A stretch of 37,935 bases of DNA from Desulfovulcanus ferrireducens (GCF_018704065.1 NZ_JAGUQP010000005.1:1-37935); one strand, 5' to 3'. Counted from the first letter of the stretch, positions 1 to 9,604 are shown. Program-made: numbers and translations. The notes: generated by a model not told the origin, from the letters alone.

Positions 1-190
1 GACCAAAAGCTGAGTTACGGTGTCTTGATGCACCAGAAAGTTGAACGGTCTGTCACGCCTAAATTCTTATTTCTTTATCTCTTAAATTTGAAAACAGGTG
101 ATGTAAACATACGAGAAAGTTGAGGCTTATATTTTAACCGCAGACGCACGCAGATGGACGCAGGCAAGTGCGCCCGGCGACTTGCCGGTC

Positions 191-253
191 GTAATGCATT
201 TCAGAAACCAAGACTTTCAATCAGCGGGTAAGATAGGGTTTGGCCACAGGCTC
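191..253. repeat. Right end of a dispersed element (GAGYCTGTGGC family)
   Basis: About 63 bp match the right end of the element at 23765-24237 with roughly eight differences. Both begin GTAATGCATTTCAGAA and end in a TTTGGC...GGCT terminus. The outer end read in reverse complement is GAGCCTGTGGCCAAACCC, nearly the same as the left end at 23765 and the ends at 1522 and 1619. The left end lies outside the window. The four bases after the end are TTAA, a possible target duplication that cannot be checked here. Confidence 0.6.
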
Positions 254-276
254 TTAATCCTATTGGTTAGGGAACT

Positions 277-930
277 TTATGGTTCGTAAGTCGTCCCAAA
301 AATAGAGTAGTCAATCAGCACGTTATTACTCAGATCTGGGACATCATCACGCTTTCTCTCTCCGTGGAGGTAATGTTCAAATCGATTAAATGACTGATAA
401 ACTAGTCCCACCTGATCGTCTTTGTTTTCAATCATTGTATTTGCAATCAGGCCAAACACGTACTTTGCAATAGCCACTCCAGCTGCTGCAGCAGGGTTTG
501 CTGCAGCGCTGGCCAGAGCTAAAACATTGTCCACGAAACCATCGAACTCTGGTGCGCTAATCACACTATCTATCTTTCGTCCGAGATTGTTTACATCCTC
601 ATCAATTTCAAAAATCATTAGAGACCAGTTGAATGATACGGGTATCTTTTGTGCCGTATACAGCGCATACCCCGTGTCACCGAATGTCATTTGATGACCA
701 TCTCTTACATTGTCCAGCTGCATTAAGACCTTTGAACTCAGAACAGATTGGGCAGCGACCTTGATCAGTTCTTTTTTTTGCTCCGGATCTGTTGTTCGCT
801 GAAGGTCATCCAGCACTGGAAGATTTACGTCTTCACCAGTGATGAAACTAAGTATCTTAAGTTCGCCAGGTCCCCACTCACGGTTGTTTAGAATTTTTAA
901 CTTGTTGATTCTAAAGACGAAGAATTCCAT
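277..930 (-). CDS. Orphan protein of unknown function
   Basis: A 217-residue protein that I do not recognise. The start was set at 930 rather than the longer frame beginning at 1032, because a perfect AAAGGAGGGG ribosome binding site sits seven bases before this ATG. The N-terminal part is mixed alpha/beta (starts MEFFVFRINKLKILNN). The middle has a helical segment, and residues about 140-165 form an alanine-rich hydrophobic stretch (LALASAAANPAAAAG) that could be a buried or membrane-associated helix. The C-terminus is polar, with a GERKRDD segment. No signal peptide is visible. It stands alone between repeats, with no obvious partner, and looks like accessory gene content. Confidence 0.75.
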   Translation of the reverse strand: MEFFVFRINKLKILNNREWGPGELKILSFITGEDVNLPVLDDLQRTTDPEQKKELIKVAAQSVLSSKVLMQLDNVRDGHQMTFGDTGYALYTAQKIPVSFNWSLMIFEIDEDVNNLGRKIDSVISAPEFDGFVDNVLALASAAANPAAAAGVAIAKYVFGLIANTMIENKDDQVGLVYQSFNRFEHYLHGERKRDDVPDLSNNVLIDYSIFGTTYEP

Positions 931-1306
931 GATTTGCCCCTCCTTTAGTGCCGCAATCTCTTTATTTTTTGCTTGGATTATTTTCCGTAGTTCTTTATTG
1001 TAGTCGAACTTGACGGTTAAAATAACTATCAAGATGGCAGTTAATCCGTATGCAAATCCAGCGAGCGCATTGAATTTGAAACCCTTAACTTCAATTGATG
1101 AGTTTGGCCATTCCCATTATCTATCACATATAGCCATACGCACCAAGGCTGCAATCTTGTGCACAAGAGCTCACATGAAAATGTATAGGAAGACATAGGG
1201 CGCTTACTCGCCCCGATATATTAATTTTTTTAATTGATTAATATAAATTTATACGTCTATAAAGTATAAAATTAAAAATAACATTAACACAATTTTGTAT
1301 CAAGGA

Positions 1307-1353
1307 AAAAATGAAAAAAATAGACTTTTTCACAGTCTAAAATTTTCATTTTT
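1307..1353. repeat. AT-rich long hairpin
   Basis: The arms 1307-1326 and 1334-1353 are inverted copies over 20 bp with three mismatches; the loop is TTTTCAC. The right arm ends in a T run, so it could act as a weak factor-independent terminator on the plus strand. There is no gene just upstream on that strand, so its role is unclear. Confidence 0.5.
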
Positions 1354-1521
1354 AGATGTATGTATTAAAATTAGATATCATTTTAATTGGTTGACGTTAA
1401 AATTTAGTCATTATCTAAAAATTGTTTGGCCTAAAAAATAAATTTTAGTTGAGCTTATCTATTCTATATAAAAATAATTGTTTTCTCTTTTCTTGTTCAT
1501 ATTTGGCAAAATTTTGTCATA

Positions 1522-1619
1522 GAGTCTGTGGCCAAACCTCATTTTGACTACATGATTAGAAATCAGGATTGAAAAAAATTATGAAAAATTCTCCTCTGAG
1601 TAGGGTTGGTCACAGACTC
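1522..1619. mobile_element. 98-bp MITE-like element with CATA target duplication
   Basis: The ends are GAGTCTGTGGCCAAACC and its inverse with two mismatches over 17 bp. The element is flanked on each side by CATA (1518-1521 and 1620-1623), a plausible 4-bp target duplication. The same termini appear at 253, 23765 and 24237. It is too short to encode a transposase, so it would need to be moved by an element elsewhere. Confidence 0.65.
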
Positions 1620-1958
1620 CATAATTTTAAGTAATCAAACCTGTGCAGATGGTCTGTGCAATGATAATAATTCAGAATCTGGCGGCAATCAGGGGAAAAA
1701 CTCTACTAAGGAATCCCATATCCACTGACCATCCTACCTAGTCAATCACTCACCTACGCAACTACTCAACCCAAGTGCACCCATCGGATGCACTCAGCTC
1801 TTGTTTGACACGAAACCATTGAATAGTGTAACTTTGTTCGAGAGCTGAGCAGAAGTTTTAAGATTTCCCTTTCCATCAGTGAGCTATAAAATTGACCAGA
1901 CAAGCTTTTGCAGGCTCATCATTGTCCCTAATAGCTCGAAAAATTTTGAACAGATTTC

Positions 1959-1987
1959 TTGACAATACTCGCCTGGCTCTGCTAGGG
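1959..1987 (+). promoter_or_regulatory. Possible promoter of tRNA-Val / thrS
   Basis: A consensus -35 box TTGACA lies at 1959-1964. At the proper 16-17 bp distance the -10 is poor (GCTAGG/CTAGGG), so only half of the promoter is convincing. Its position just ahead of a stable RNA gene supports the call. Confidence 0.4.
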
Positions 1988-2003
1988 GTCTTCTACTTTT
2001 TGT

Positions 2004-2078
2004 AGGCGCGTAGCTCAGGGGGAGAGCACTTGCTTGACGCGCAAGGGGTCAGGAGTTCAAATCTCCTCGCGCCTACCA
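2004..2078 (+). tRNA. tRNA-Val (GAC)
   Basis: The acceptor stem AGGCGCG pairs with CGCGCCT, with discriminator A and an encoded CCA. The anticodon stem CTTGC/GCAAG encloses loop TTGACGC, giving anticodon GAC. The T arm AGGAG-TTCAAAT-CTCCT is perfect. The gene lies 60 bases before thrS and is probably transcribed ahead of it. Confidence 0.93.
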
Positions 2079-2092
2079 CCAATAGAAATTAT

Positions 2093-2117
2093 TTAGGGAG
2101 GCCTTAAGCCTCCCTAA
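2093..2117 (+). terminator. Hairpin between tRNA-Val and thrS
   Basis: A perfect 10-bp stem (TTAGGGAGGC / GCCTCCCTAA) with a five-base loop. It is followed only by TCTGTTTATA, a weak U tract, so it may be a terminator for the tRNA, a partial attenuator, or a processing site in the thrS leader. Confidence 0.55.
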
Positions 2118-2138
2118 TCTGTTTATAGGCAGGAAAAA

Positions 2139-4079
2139 ATGGTCAAGATAATTGGCGTGCAGGAAGATGTTCAGATCGAGTCCGGCCAGACCTTTGCAGA
2201 TGTTTTAAAAGCTGGTTTGTCCAACAAAAAAAGAAAGCAGGTAGTGGCCTGCAAATGTGATGGGCAGCTTTTTGATTTAACCCGTCGGGTTCCGGAAGAT
2301 TGTGCAGAGATAGAGCCTATCTATATAGACTCCTCGGAAGGTCTGGAAATTTTACGCCACAGTGCCGCCCATATTATGGCCGAGGCTGTTAAAGATTTGT
2401 TCCCTACGGCCAAGGTGACCATTGGCCCTAGCATTGAAAACGGTTTTTACTACGATTTTGATTATGAGCGCCCCTTTACTCCGGAGGATCTGGAAAAGAT
2501 AGAGGCCCGCATGCAAGAGAGCGTGGCCAAAAACCTTCCTTTTGAGCGCGAAGAATTGTCCAGGGAAGAGGCCAAGAAGCTTTTTCTTGGCATGAATGAG
2601 ACCTACAAGTTAGAGATCCTGGATGAACTTTCAGATTCCAGGGTGACTATTTATCGGCATGGCGATTTTGTCGATCTTTGTCGCGGCCCGCACATTCCTT
2701 CTACTGGCTATTTAAAAGCTTTTAAGTTAACGTCTGTTGCTGGGGCTTATTGGCGAGGCGATGAGAATAAGCCCATGCTGCAGAGAATTTATGGTACTGC
2801 CTTTGCGAGCCCAAAAGAGTTAAAAAAATATTTGAATCAGTTAGAAGAGGCCAAGAAGCGTGATCACAGGAAGCTTGGTCCTCAACTGGATCTTTTCAGC
2901 TTTTCTGAAGAGGCTGGTCCCGGAATGCCTATTTTTCATCCCAAAGGGGCATTAATACGGGCTATTTTGGAGGATTTTGAGCGTAAAGAGCATCTAAAAC
3001 GAGGTTATGAGATTGTTCAGGGGCCACAGCTTTTAAGGCGTGAGTTGTGGGAAAGGTCTGGTCATTACGATAATTATCGGGAGAATATGTATTTTACCGA
3101 GATTGACGACCAGGTCTATGGAATCAAACCCATGAACTGCTTGGCCCACATGCTTATTTATAAGTCCAGGATGCGCAGTTATCGGGACCTGCCCGTGCGT
3201 TATTTTGAATTAGGTACTGTTCATCGCCATGAAAAATCAGGTGTTTTGCATGGGCTACTTCGTGTGCGCCAGTTTACCCAGGACGATGCACACATTATTT
3301 GCCGCCCGGATCAGCTCCAGGACGAAATAACCGGAGTCTTGCAATTTGTGCAGGATATCATGCGGTTATTTGATTTTGAATATGAGATGGAAATTAGTAC
3401 CAGGCCGGAAAAGTCCATTGGCTCTGATGAAGATTGGGACCGCGCGACCAAGGCTTTAACCCAAGCACTCGATTCACTCGGTTTAAAATATGATATTTGT
3501 CCGGGCGATGGCGCATTCTATGGTCCAAAAATTGATGTAAAACTAAAAGATGCCCTGGGGCGAAAATGGCAGTGCGCCACAATACAATGCGATTTTACAT
3601 TGCCTGAGCGTTTTGACCTGGTCTATATTGGCGAGGATGGTCAGAGGCATCGGCCGGTGATGCTGCACAGGGTTGTTTTAGGAGCAATCGAGCGCTTTTT
3701 AGGCGTGCTTATTGAACATTACGCCGGTGCATTTCCTACCTGGTTGGCTCCTGTACAGGCCAGGATTCTGACCATTACCGATGCTCATAAGCCATATGCA
3801 GAAAAATGTTATAAGGATTTGCGCAAGGCCGGGATAAGAGTGGAGTTGGATACGCGCAATGAAAAGTTAGGATATAAGGTGCGTGAAGCTCAGATGGAAA
3901 AGATCCCTTACATGCTTATTGTGGGCGAGAAAGAAATAGAGCAATCTAGTGTCAATGTTCGCTTGCGCGGAGGGAAAAATTTGGGCATGAAGACAATTCA
4001 AGAAGTGGTTGAACTAATTATAGAAGATATGGATGAACCGTTTAAAAAGGGAGGAATGAGCTATAGATACCTCTATTAA
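2139..4079 (+). CDS. thrS: Threonyl-tRNA synthetase
   Basis: Charges tRNA-Thr in the cytoplasm. The 646-residue length fits the full bacterial form. It has an N-terminal TGS domain (about residues 1-62), then the editing domain with HSAAH near residue 74. The class II catalytic core shows motif 2 ([13 protein letters not shown]) and motif 3 ([13 protein letters not shown]), and an anticodon-binding domain closes the protein ([14 protein letters not shown] onward). The ATG follows an AGGAAAAA site. The last codons overlap the proposed infC start: the GGAGG inside the thrS 3' end appears to serve infC, so translation of the two is probably coupled. It leads a translation operon continuing to pheT. 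Confidence 0.97.
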   Translation: MVKIIGVQEDVQIESGQTFADVLKAGLSNKKRKQVVACKCDGQLFDLTRRVPEDCAEIEPIYIDSSEGLEILRHSAAHIMAEAVKDLFPTAKVTIGPSIENGFYYDFDYERPFTPEDLEKIEARMQESVAKNLPFEREELSREEAKKLFLGMNETYKLEILDELSDSRVTIYRHGDFVDLCRGPHIPSTGYLKAFKLTSVAGAYWRGDENKPMLQRIYGTAFASPKELKKYLNQLEEAKKRDHRKLGPQLDLFSFSEEAGPGMPIFHPKGALIRAILEDFERKEHLKRGYEIVQGPQLLRRELWERSGHYDNYRENMYFTEIDDQVYGIKPMNCLAHMLIYKSRMRSYRDLPVRYFELGTVHRHEKSGVLHGLLRVRQFTQDDAHIICRPDQLQDEITGVLQFVQDIMRLFDFEYEMEISTRPEKSIGSDEDWDRATKALTQALDSLGLKYDICPGDGAFYGPKIDVKLKDALGRKWQCATIQCDFTLPERFDLVYIGEDGQRHRPVMLHRVVLGAIERFLGVLIEHYAGAFPTWLAPVQARILTITDAHKPYAEKCYKDLRKAGIRVELDTRNEKLGYKVREAQMEKIPYMLIVGEKEIEQSSVNVRLRGGKNLGMKTIQEVVELIIEDMDEPFKKGGMSYRYLY

Positions 4080-4596
4080 GGCTCGACGGAATAGGCAGAT
4101 CAGGGCCAAAGAAGTTAGGGTGATTAATGTTGATGGGCAGCAGCTTGGTATCATGGATATTGCCCAGGCTTTGCAACATGCTCAGGCAATGGGGCTTGAC
4201 TTGGTTGAGGTTGCGCCTAATGCTAATCCGCCGGTATGCCGGATAATGGACTATGGTAAATTCCAGTATCAACAGCAAAAAAAGCAACAGGAAGCCAAGA
4301 AGAAACAGACCAAGATCCAACTCAAGGAAATAAAAGTTCGCCCCAAGACAGATGAAAACGATTTGCAGACAAAGGTTCGGCATATTCGCAGGTTTATCGA
4401 AAAGGGTGACAGGTGCAAGGTTACTGTTTTTTTTCGCGGCAGGGAATTGGCCCATAAGGATCGCGGCTTAGAAATTTTAAAGAAGATAGTTGAAATGCTC
4501 TCCGACATTGCTAAGGTTGAGCAGCAGCCGAAGTTTGAAGGTAGGACCATGAACTTGATCCTGTCTCCGATTGCCGGAAAGAAAAAGGTTAACTGA
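4063..4596 (+). CDS. infC: Translation initiation factor IF-3, non-canonical start
   Basis: Binds the 30S subunit and enforces start-codon fidelity. The N-domain ([20 protein letters not shown]), lysine-rich linker and C-domain ([17 protein letters not shown], then [17 protein letters not shown]) are all present. The reading frame continues upstream of the GTG at 4120, which would cut into the conserved N-terminus, and is closed by TGA at 4057-4059. No ATG, GTG or TTG gives a full N-terminus. The codon best placed, eight bases after GGAGG (4050-4054), is ATA at 4063; ATT at 4075 is the other candidate but is about 20 bases away. AUU/AUC/AUA starts are known for infC and allow IF-3 to repress itself. 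The predicted protein is 177 residues and overlaps the thrS end by 17 bases. Confidence 0.9.
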   Translation: MDTSIKARRNRQIRAKEVRVINVDGQQLGIMDIAQALQHAQAMGLDLVEVAPNANPPVCRIMDYGKFQYQQQKKQQEAKKKQTKIQLKEIKVRPKTDENDLQTKVRHIRRFIEKGDRCKVTVFFRGRELAHKDRGLEILKKIVEMLSDIAKVEQQPKFEGRTMNLILSPIAGKKKVN

Positions 4597-4668
4597 TTTA
4601 TTTTTCATTTTTATATTTTAATAAGACATTAAGCTTTCAGTTTTGAGCTTTTTAATAGGGAGGATAAC

Positions 4669-4869
4669 ATGCCTAAGATCAAGACAAACAGAAGTGCGGC
4701 CAAGCGCTTTTCTCTGACTGGTTCCGGAAAGGTTAGAAGAAGAAGACAAAATTTAAGGCATATTTTGACTAAGAAGAATGCCAAGAGAAAAAGAAGATTG
4801 GGACAGCCTGCACTTGTAGACAGTGCCAACATTAAGCAGGTTAAAAAGTTGATGCCTAATTCATTTTAG
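4669..4869 (+). CDS. rpmI: Ribosomal protein bL35
   Basis: A 66-residue, strongly basic protein of the large subunit. It starts MPKIKTNRSAAKRFSLTGSG and carries the typical RRRRQNLRHIL and NAKRKRRL runs. AGGGAGG precedes the ATG. It lies between infC and rplT in the conserved order. The 72-base gap after infC is AT-rich, with a short AAGCT/AGCTT hairpin that could belong to the leader control known for this operon in other bacteria, though nothing here proves that. Confidence 0.97.
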   Translation: MPKIKTNRSAAKRFSLTGSGKVRRRRQNLRHILTKKNAKRKRRLGQPALVDSANIKQVKKLMPNSF

Positions 4870-4894
4870 TTTTATTTTTTAGGAGGAGAAAGCA

Positions 4895-5248
4895 ATGCGT
4901 ATAAAAAGAGGAAAAACTGCCCACCGGAGGCATAAAAAATATTTGAAGATGGCCAAGGGCTATCGCGGTGCAAGGAGTAAATTGTATCGTACCGCACGGG
5001 AAACAGTGGAAAGAGCCCTTTGTTATGCTTACAGAGACAGGAAGCAGAAAAAAAGGGATTTTCGCAAGTTATGGATTGTGCGTATTAATGCCGCGGCTAG
5101 AGAGTATGGTCTCTCATATAGCCGGTTCATGCACGGTTTAAACGAGGCTGGGGTGGCTGTTAACAGAAAGGTCCTTGCGGACATGGCTGTCAATGAAAAG
5201 GCTGCTTTTGCCAAACTTGCGGAAATGGTAAAAGCTAGGGCAAATTGA
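4895..5248 (+). CDS. rplT: Ribosomal protein bL20
   Basis: 117 residues, the usual length. Basic N-terminal extension [18 protein letters not shown] followed by the globular domain ([18 protein letters not shown]). bL20 binds 23S rRNA early in 50S assembly, and in other bacteria also represses its own operon. AGGAGGAG lies ahead of the ATG. Its stop codon overlaps the pheS start (TGATG), indicating translational coupling. Confidence 0.97.
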   Translation: MRIKRGKTAHRRHKKYLKMAKGYRGARSKLYRTARETVERALCYAYRDRKQKKRDFRKLWIVRINAAAREYGLSYSRFMHGLNEAGVAVNRKVLADMAVNEKAAFAKLAEMVKARAN

Positions 5249-6297
5249 TGATATCAGTTCAAGATATAATTCAGGATTTAGAAGGCCTGATCCAGGAGCT
5301 AGAGCAAAGCCTGGGTCAGGCTTCTTCTTTCCAGGAGTTGGAAAAGATCAGGGTTGAGTACCTGGGGCGAAAAGGCCGACTTGCTCAGGTAATGTCCCGC
5401 TTGCCTGAACTGTCCAAAGAAGATCGCCCCCAGGCCGGAAAAAAGGCCAATGAAATAAAGAACAAGCTGCACGAACTTTTCGAAGAGAAAAAAGAGTCCC
5501 TTGAAGAGCAAAAGAACCGCCTGGATTTGGCCACGTTTGATCCCACCATTCCGGGCCGAAATCCGGATGTAGGTTCCCTTCATCCAATAACCAGGGTAAT
5601 AGAAGATATCTGCTCGGTCTTTATACAGCTTGGTTTTGATGTGGTCTCTGGACCGGAAGTAGAGAACGATTTTTACAATTTCGAAGCCCTGAACATTCCC
5701 CCTGAACATCCTGCCCGGGATATGCAGGACACCCTGTATATCACAGATAAAATTTTGTTACGTACCCATACATCTCCTTTGCAGATCCGCACCATGCTTA
5801 AACGCAAGCCACCGGTTGCAGCCGTGGCCCCGGGCAAGGTATATCGTCGCGACTCTGACTTAACACACACACCAATGTTCCATCAGATAGAAGGTTTTTT
5901 GGTTGATACTCAGGTGAGTATGGCCGATCTCAGAGGGACATTAACCGCGTTCCTGCACCGGATTTTTGGGCCCAAGACCAGGGTACGTTTCCGCCCAAGC
6001 TTTTTCCCTTTTACCGAGCCCAGCGCAGAAGTAGATATCAGTTGTGTAATGTGTGGTGGTGAGGGGAAAATAGATGGCCAGACCTGTCGAGTTTGTAAAG
6101 AAACAGGCTGGGTGGAGATCTTGGGCTGCGGAATGATTGATCCGGCAGTATTTGCTATGGTGGATTACGATCCTGAAAAGTACAGTGGTTTCGCCTTTGG
6201 ACTTGGTGTGGAACGGATAGCCATGCTCAAATACGGTATTGGCGATCTGCGCATGTTTTTTGAAAATGATATTCGTTTCTTGCAGCAATTTGTTTAA
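5248..6297 (+). CDS. pheS: Phenylalanyl-tRNA synthetase alpha subunit
   Basis: Catalytic subunit of the alpha2-beta2 enzyme. The ATG at 5248 overlaps the rplT stop by one base and has AGGG seven bases upstream; a TTG three bases earlier is in frame but less likely. The N-terminal coiled coil spans roughly residues 1-85. The class II core follows, with [37 protein letters not shown] and the C-terminal [19 protein letters not shown] Cys-rich insert (CVMCGGEGK...CRVCKETG...LGCGM) sits before the last motif and looks able to hold a metal, as seen in some bacterial PheS. Length 349 residues. Confidence 0.96.
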   Translation: MISVQDIIQDLEGLIQELEQSLGQASSFQELEKIRVEYLGRKGRLAQVMSRLPELSKEDRPQAGKKANEIKNKLHELFEEKKESLEEQKNRLDLATFDPTIPGRNPDVGSLHPITRVIEDICSVFIQLGFDVVSGPEVENDFYNFEALNIPPEHPARDMQDTLYITDKILLRTHTSPLQIRTMLKRKPPVAAVAPGKVYRRDSDLTHTPMFHQIEGFLVDTQVSMADLRGTLTAFLHRIFGPKTRVRFRPSFFPFTEPSAEVDISCVMCGGEGKIDGQTCRVCKETGWVEILGCGMIDPAVFAMVDYDPEKYSGFAFGLGVERIAMLKYGIGDLRMFFENDIRFLQQFV

Positions 6298-6390
6298 CAT
6301 ATACTGTTGAGTGTTAAGTTGTAAGGTTGAACTTTTTTAATGTTCGGAAATTCAACTTTAACTCTGAAAATATAACGCTTAAACCTCCAT

Positions 6391-6488
6391 CGTCATTCTG
6401 AGCGAAGCGAAGAATCTCAGCGAAGCAAAGGCCTGTCCTTAGTAAAGCGCAGGAATTCAGAGACCCTTCTAGGACGCTCAGGGTGACG
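6391..6488. repeat. Palindromic dispersed repeat between pheS and pheT
   Basis: Bounded by CGTCATTCTGAGCG and CGCTCAGGGTGACG, inverted copies with two mismatches over 14 bp. The left part continues AAGCGAAGAATCTC, a sequence type known from memory to be widely repeated in many bacterial genomes. It interrupts the otherwise tight operon without touching a gene. Confidence 0.6.
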
Positions 6489-6569
6489 TTAACCTAACTA
6501 TAGGTATTTTCACGGTAAACTTAGCACTCAATACTTAATATTTAATAATAGTTTAGAACAGAGGAGTCC

Positions 6570-8963
6570 ATGCTTTTAAGTTTAAATTGGTTGCGCGAAT
6601 TTACCCCTTATGAAGGCTCTATAGAAGAACTGGCCGAGAGACTGACCATGCTCGGTCTTGAGGTCGAAGAGATAATCGAGCCTTTTGCACACCTGGCCGG
6701 GGTCGTAGTCGGTCATGTGCTGGAATGTGTACCACACCCTAATTCAGATCATTTGTCTTTGTGTCGGGTAGATGTAGGGGAACAGGTTTTACCGATTGTT
6801 TGTGGCGCGCCAAATGTAGCAAAGGGTCAGAAGGTCCCGGTGGCCCTGGTAGGGACAACCATGCCTGCCGGGTTTAAGATTAAAAAGGCCAAGATTCGAG
6901 GAGAGGTTTCGGAAGGGATGATCTGTTCGGAAACCGAACTTGAGCTTGGCACTGATGCATCCGGTATCATGGTTCTTGATGACGGGCTAAAGCCGGGCAC
7001 GCCTCTGGTTCAGGCCCTGGGGCTTGATGAATGTGTTTTAGACATTGGCGTTACTCCCAACCGAGCAGATTGTTTAAGCGTTCTGGGATTGGCCAGGGAG
7101 GTAGCCACTGCCTTTGATTTGCCATTAAACCTTCCCAAGTTCGAGCTTGAGGAAAATGCCGATCTGGATTGCACCAGGGAAGTCGAGATAATTATAGATG
7201 ACCCCGATCTTTGCCCACTTTATCAGGCCAGGATTCTGACTGGCTGTCAGGTAAAGCCGAGCCCCGCCTGGATGCGTTACAGGCTGATGGCTGTGGGCAT
7301 AAGACCAATCAATAATATTGTTGACGTGACCAATTACGTGCTCATGGAGTTGGGTCAGCCTCAGCACGCTTTTGATAGAGAGCTTCTAGCCGGGCAAACT
7401 ATTCGAGTGGCAAGAGCAAAACAAGGCATGGAAATTGTGACCTTGGATGATCAGGTTCGCAAACTGGAAGACTCTGATCTGCTCATCTGGGATTCAGAAA
7501 AGCCGGTGGGTTTGGCAGGAATTATGGGCGGAGCCAATAGTGAAATCAATGAGAAAAGCTCTGAAGTCCTGCTTGAGTGTGCGATTTTTAACCCCCCGAC
7601 AATCAGAAAGACTGCACGCCGCTTAGGTATAAGTTCCGAGGCTTCTTTCCGTTTTGAACGGGGAGTTGACCAGGTAGGTTCACCCTTTGCCCTGGACAGG
7701 GCAACTTATTTAATGGCTACTCTCTCCGGGGGCAAAGTTGCAAAAGGTGTAGCCAAAGCCGAGCCCAGGCCGTTTGTTAGCTGCCAGATAGATTTTAGAC
7801 CAAAGCGGGCTAGTGAATATTTAGCCCTAGATATAGATGAAGCCTTTTGTGCCAAAACCCTGTCCAAACTCGGCTGTGTGGTCGAGGAAAACGGGTCTAA
7901 ATGGAAGGTTATTCCTCCCAGCTACCGTCTGGATCTAGAAAGGGAAGTGGATCTTATTGAAGAAGTGGGTCGGGTTTATGGTCTAGACAAGATCCCTGCC
8001 CACCTGCCCAGGGTTAGCAAGTCCTTGGATGAAGAACATATCGACCGTGATTATGCCTTCACTTCAAAGGTCAAGAAGTGGGCCTTGGGGCTGGGTCTGC
8101 AGGAGGCCATAAACTATAGCTTTGTAGGTACACAGGACCTGGATCTTTTGGGTATTGCCGAGGAAGGCCGCGTTTTAATCTGCAACCCCCTGACTGAAGA
8201 GCAAAATGTCATGCGACCGGATCTTTTGCCGGGGCTTTTACAAACATTAAAAGTAAACATTGGTCAGGGTCACAAGCGTCTGAGACTTTTTGAGGTAGCC
8301 CATACCTTTATCCAGGACCAGGAAAGCGATACCGAGACAAGAGAAAATAACCGCTTGGGCATTCTTCTTTATGGGCAAAGACATGCACCTCATTGGCCGT
8401 TTAAAGAGGAAGAAGTCGATTATACCGATATAAAGGGGTTGGCAGACCACTTTTTGCTTGCCTTTAGAACACCAACAGCCCAGTTTAAGCTTGTAGAGGA
8501 TCATCCTTACTTAAGCCCTTGCGTGACTTGTGAAGTTGATTCCGTTGCAATAGGCTTTCTGGGCAGGCTGAAGCCGGAGCTTGCTAAGGCATACAAGGCC
8601 AAAAGTGCTGTCTGGTATGCTGATTTTGATTTGGATTTAATGCAGCAAATTTATCATGGCCAGGTGATTAAGTTTAAGAACATTCCCAAGTTTCCGGTAG
8701 TCCGCCGCGATATGACCATAGTTGCTCCCTTAGAGCTTCAGTACGGTCGCATTCTGGAAGTTATAAAACAACTGAAATTGTCGATTCTGGAGGATGTGAC
8801 CCTAATTGATATTTATCAGCCTGAAGGAGCAAAAGAAAAGAATGTTACCTTACGTTTTACCTATCGCCATCCGGAAAAGACTTTAAAAGATAAAGAAGTG
8901 AACAAAGTACAGCAAAAAGTTGCACAATTTGTACTGGATAATTTGGATGTGCGTTTTCCTTAA
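6570..8963 (+). CDS. pheT: Phenylalanyl-tRNA synthetase beta subunit
   Basis: Partner of PheS; binds tRNA and edits mischarged Tyr. The 797-residue protein has the N-terminal tRNA-binding (EMAP-like) domain (VVVGHVLECVPHPNSDHLSL, then CGAPNVAKGQKVPVA), B3/B4 editing domain (GVTPNRADCLSVLGLAREVA), B5 domain, and a C-terminal ferredoxin-fold anticodon-binding domain (FPVVRRDMTIVAP ... LRFTYRHPEKTL). GAGGAG precedes the ATG. The 272-base gap after pheS, which holds a repeat, is longer than usual for pheST. A strong terminator follows, ending the translation operon. Confidence 0.97.
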   Translation: MLLSLNWLREFTPYEGSIEELAERLTMLGLEVEEIIEPFAHLAGVVVGHVLECVPHPNSDHLSLCRVDVGEQVLPIVCGAPNVAKGQKVPVALVGTTMPAGFKIKKAKIRGEVSEGMICSETELELGTDASGIMVLDDGLKPGTPLVQALGLDECVLDIGVTPNRADCLSVLGLAREVATAFDLPLNLPKFELEENADLDCTREVEIIIDDPDLCPLYQARILTGCQVKPSPAWMRYRLMAVGIRPINNIVDVTNYVLMELGQPQHAFDRELLAGQTIRVARAKQGMEIVTLDDQVRKLEDSDLLIWDSEKPVGLAGIMGGANSEINEKSSEVLLECAIFNPPTIRKTARRLGISSEASFRFERGVDQVGSPFALDRATYLMATLSGGKVAKGVAKAEPRPFVSCQIDFRPKRASEYLALDIDEAFCAKTLSKLGCVVEENGSKWKVIPPSYRLDLEREVDLIEEVGRVYGLDKIPAHLPRVSKSLDEEHIDRDYAFTSKVKKWALGLGLQEAINYSFVGTQDLDLLGIAEEGRVLICNPLTEEQNVMRPDLLPGLLQTLKVNIGQGHKRLRLFEVAHTFIQDQESDTETRENNRLGILLYGQRHAPHWPFKEEEVDYTDIKGLADHFLLAFRTPTAQFKLVEDHPYLSPCVTCEVDSVAIGFLGRLKPELAKAYKAKSAVWYADFDLDLMQQIYHGQVIKFKNIPKFPVVRRDMTIVAPLELQYGRILEVIKQLKLSILEDVTLIDIYQPEGAKEKNVTLRFTYRHPEKTLKDKEVNKVQQKVAQFVLDNLDVRFP

Positions 8964-9038
8964 AGCATTATGCACTCCACAGGTAGTCCCTGTACAGACG
9001 AGACAAGTTCAGTAGTTTTTTTAGCTGGAATCAATATG

Positions 9039-9069
9039 AGGCGGACCTTCGGGTCCGCCTTGTTGTTTT
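9039..9069 (+). terminator. Rho-independent terminator after pheT
   Basis: A perfect 9-bp GC-rich stem AGGCGGACC / GGTCCGCCT closed by a TTCG tetraloop, followed by TGTTGTTTT. This is the clearest terminator in the window. Confidence 0.9.
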
Positions 9070-9129
9070 GGGGGAATGAGTTTATAGTCTGTTTAAACAA
9101 GCAGGTATAGGGCTACGAGTTACTAAGCA

Positions 9130-9453
9130 ATGGCGGGCAAAAAGGAAAAGTTATATAAGATTGGTCAGGCAGCTAAGATGCTCGGCCTGGAAAGTTATGT
9201 CCTCAGGTTTTGGGAGAAGGAATTCCCCCAGCTTAAACCTTTGCGCACGTCAAAAGGTCAGAGGCTTTATACTGAAGAACACATTAAGTTAATAAAAAAA
9301 ATCAAGACCCTCCTTTATGAAGACAGGCTGACAATTGAAGGGGCCAAGATGCGGTTGGAAGAACAGGAGCGCTGGTCAGGCCTTCTGTTGGAAATCAAAA
9401 AAGAATTGGAGGAGATAAGGCATCTACTTGGTCAGGACGCAAGAAGTGGCTAA
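9130..9453 (+). CDS. Small MerR-family transcriptional regulator
   Basis: A 107-residue DNA-binding protein. The MerR winged helix-turn-helix occupies residues about 8-75: YKIGQAAKMLGLESYVLRFWEKEFP, then the wing with KGQRLYTEEHIKLI. A short coiled coil follows (LLLEIKKELEEIRHLL). No C-terminal effector domain or cysteines are present, so it is probably a DNA-architectural or ligand-free regulator. Such a gene commonly follows pheT in related bacteria. It lies beyond the pheT terminator, has no strong ribosome binding site, and its target is unknown. Confidence 0.88.
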   Translation: MAGKKEKLYKIGQAAKMLGLESYVLRFWEKEFPQLKPLRTSKGQRLYTEEHIKLIKKIKTLLYEDRLTIEGAKMRLEEQERWSGLLLEIKKELEEIRHLLGQDARSG

Positions 9454-9604
9454 AATTGGCTACACTTTGGTTGAGTTGTTGAGTAGGAAAGTGGTTGAGT
9501 AAGTAGGATGGTCAAAGGAGAAGATTACCCTCGTGGCCTCACTCCTCAACATCATTTTGAGACTTACTAAATAAAGGCACTGCTGGCGGACGCACCCGAC
9601 GCGA

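Larger units (their letters stand above)
931..2003. other. Gene-free, AT-rich intergenic region
   Basis: No convincing gene. A short plus-strand frame at 1010-1198 has no ribosome binding site or recognisable sequence. Bases 1200-1620 are very AT-rich and hold a 20-bp imperfect hairpin (1307-1353) and a 98-bp inverted-repeat element (1522-1619). Further on are a small inverted repeat AGTGCA/TGCACT (1774-1794), a 9-bp one CTCAGCTCT/AGAGCTGAG (1793-1801 and 1841-1849), and a promoter-like sequence before the tRNA. Confidence 0.7.

Noticed and set aside
422-694. Plus-strand reading frame opposite the orphan gene
   Set aside because: It is the shadow of the minus-strand gene at 277-930, which has the strong ribosome binding site.
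1010-1198. 62-residue plus-strand reading frame
   Set aside because: No ribosome binding site, no recognisable sequence, and it lies in an AT-rich repeat-bearing gap.
2093-2117. T-box leader in front of thrS
   Set aside because: The leader is too short and lacks the T-box sequence; only a simple hairpin is present.
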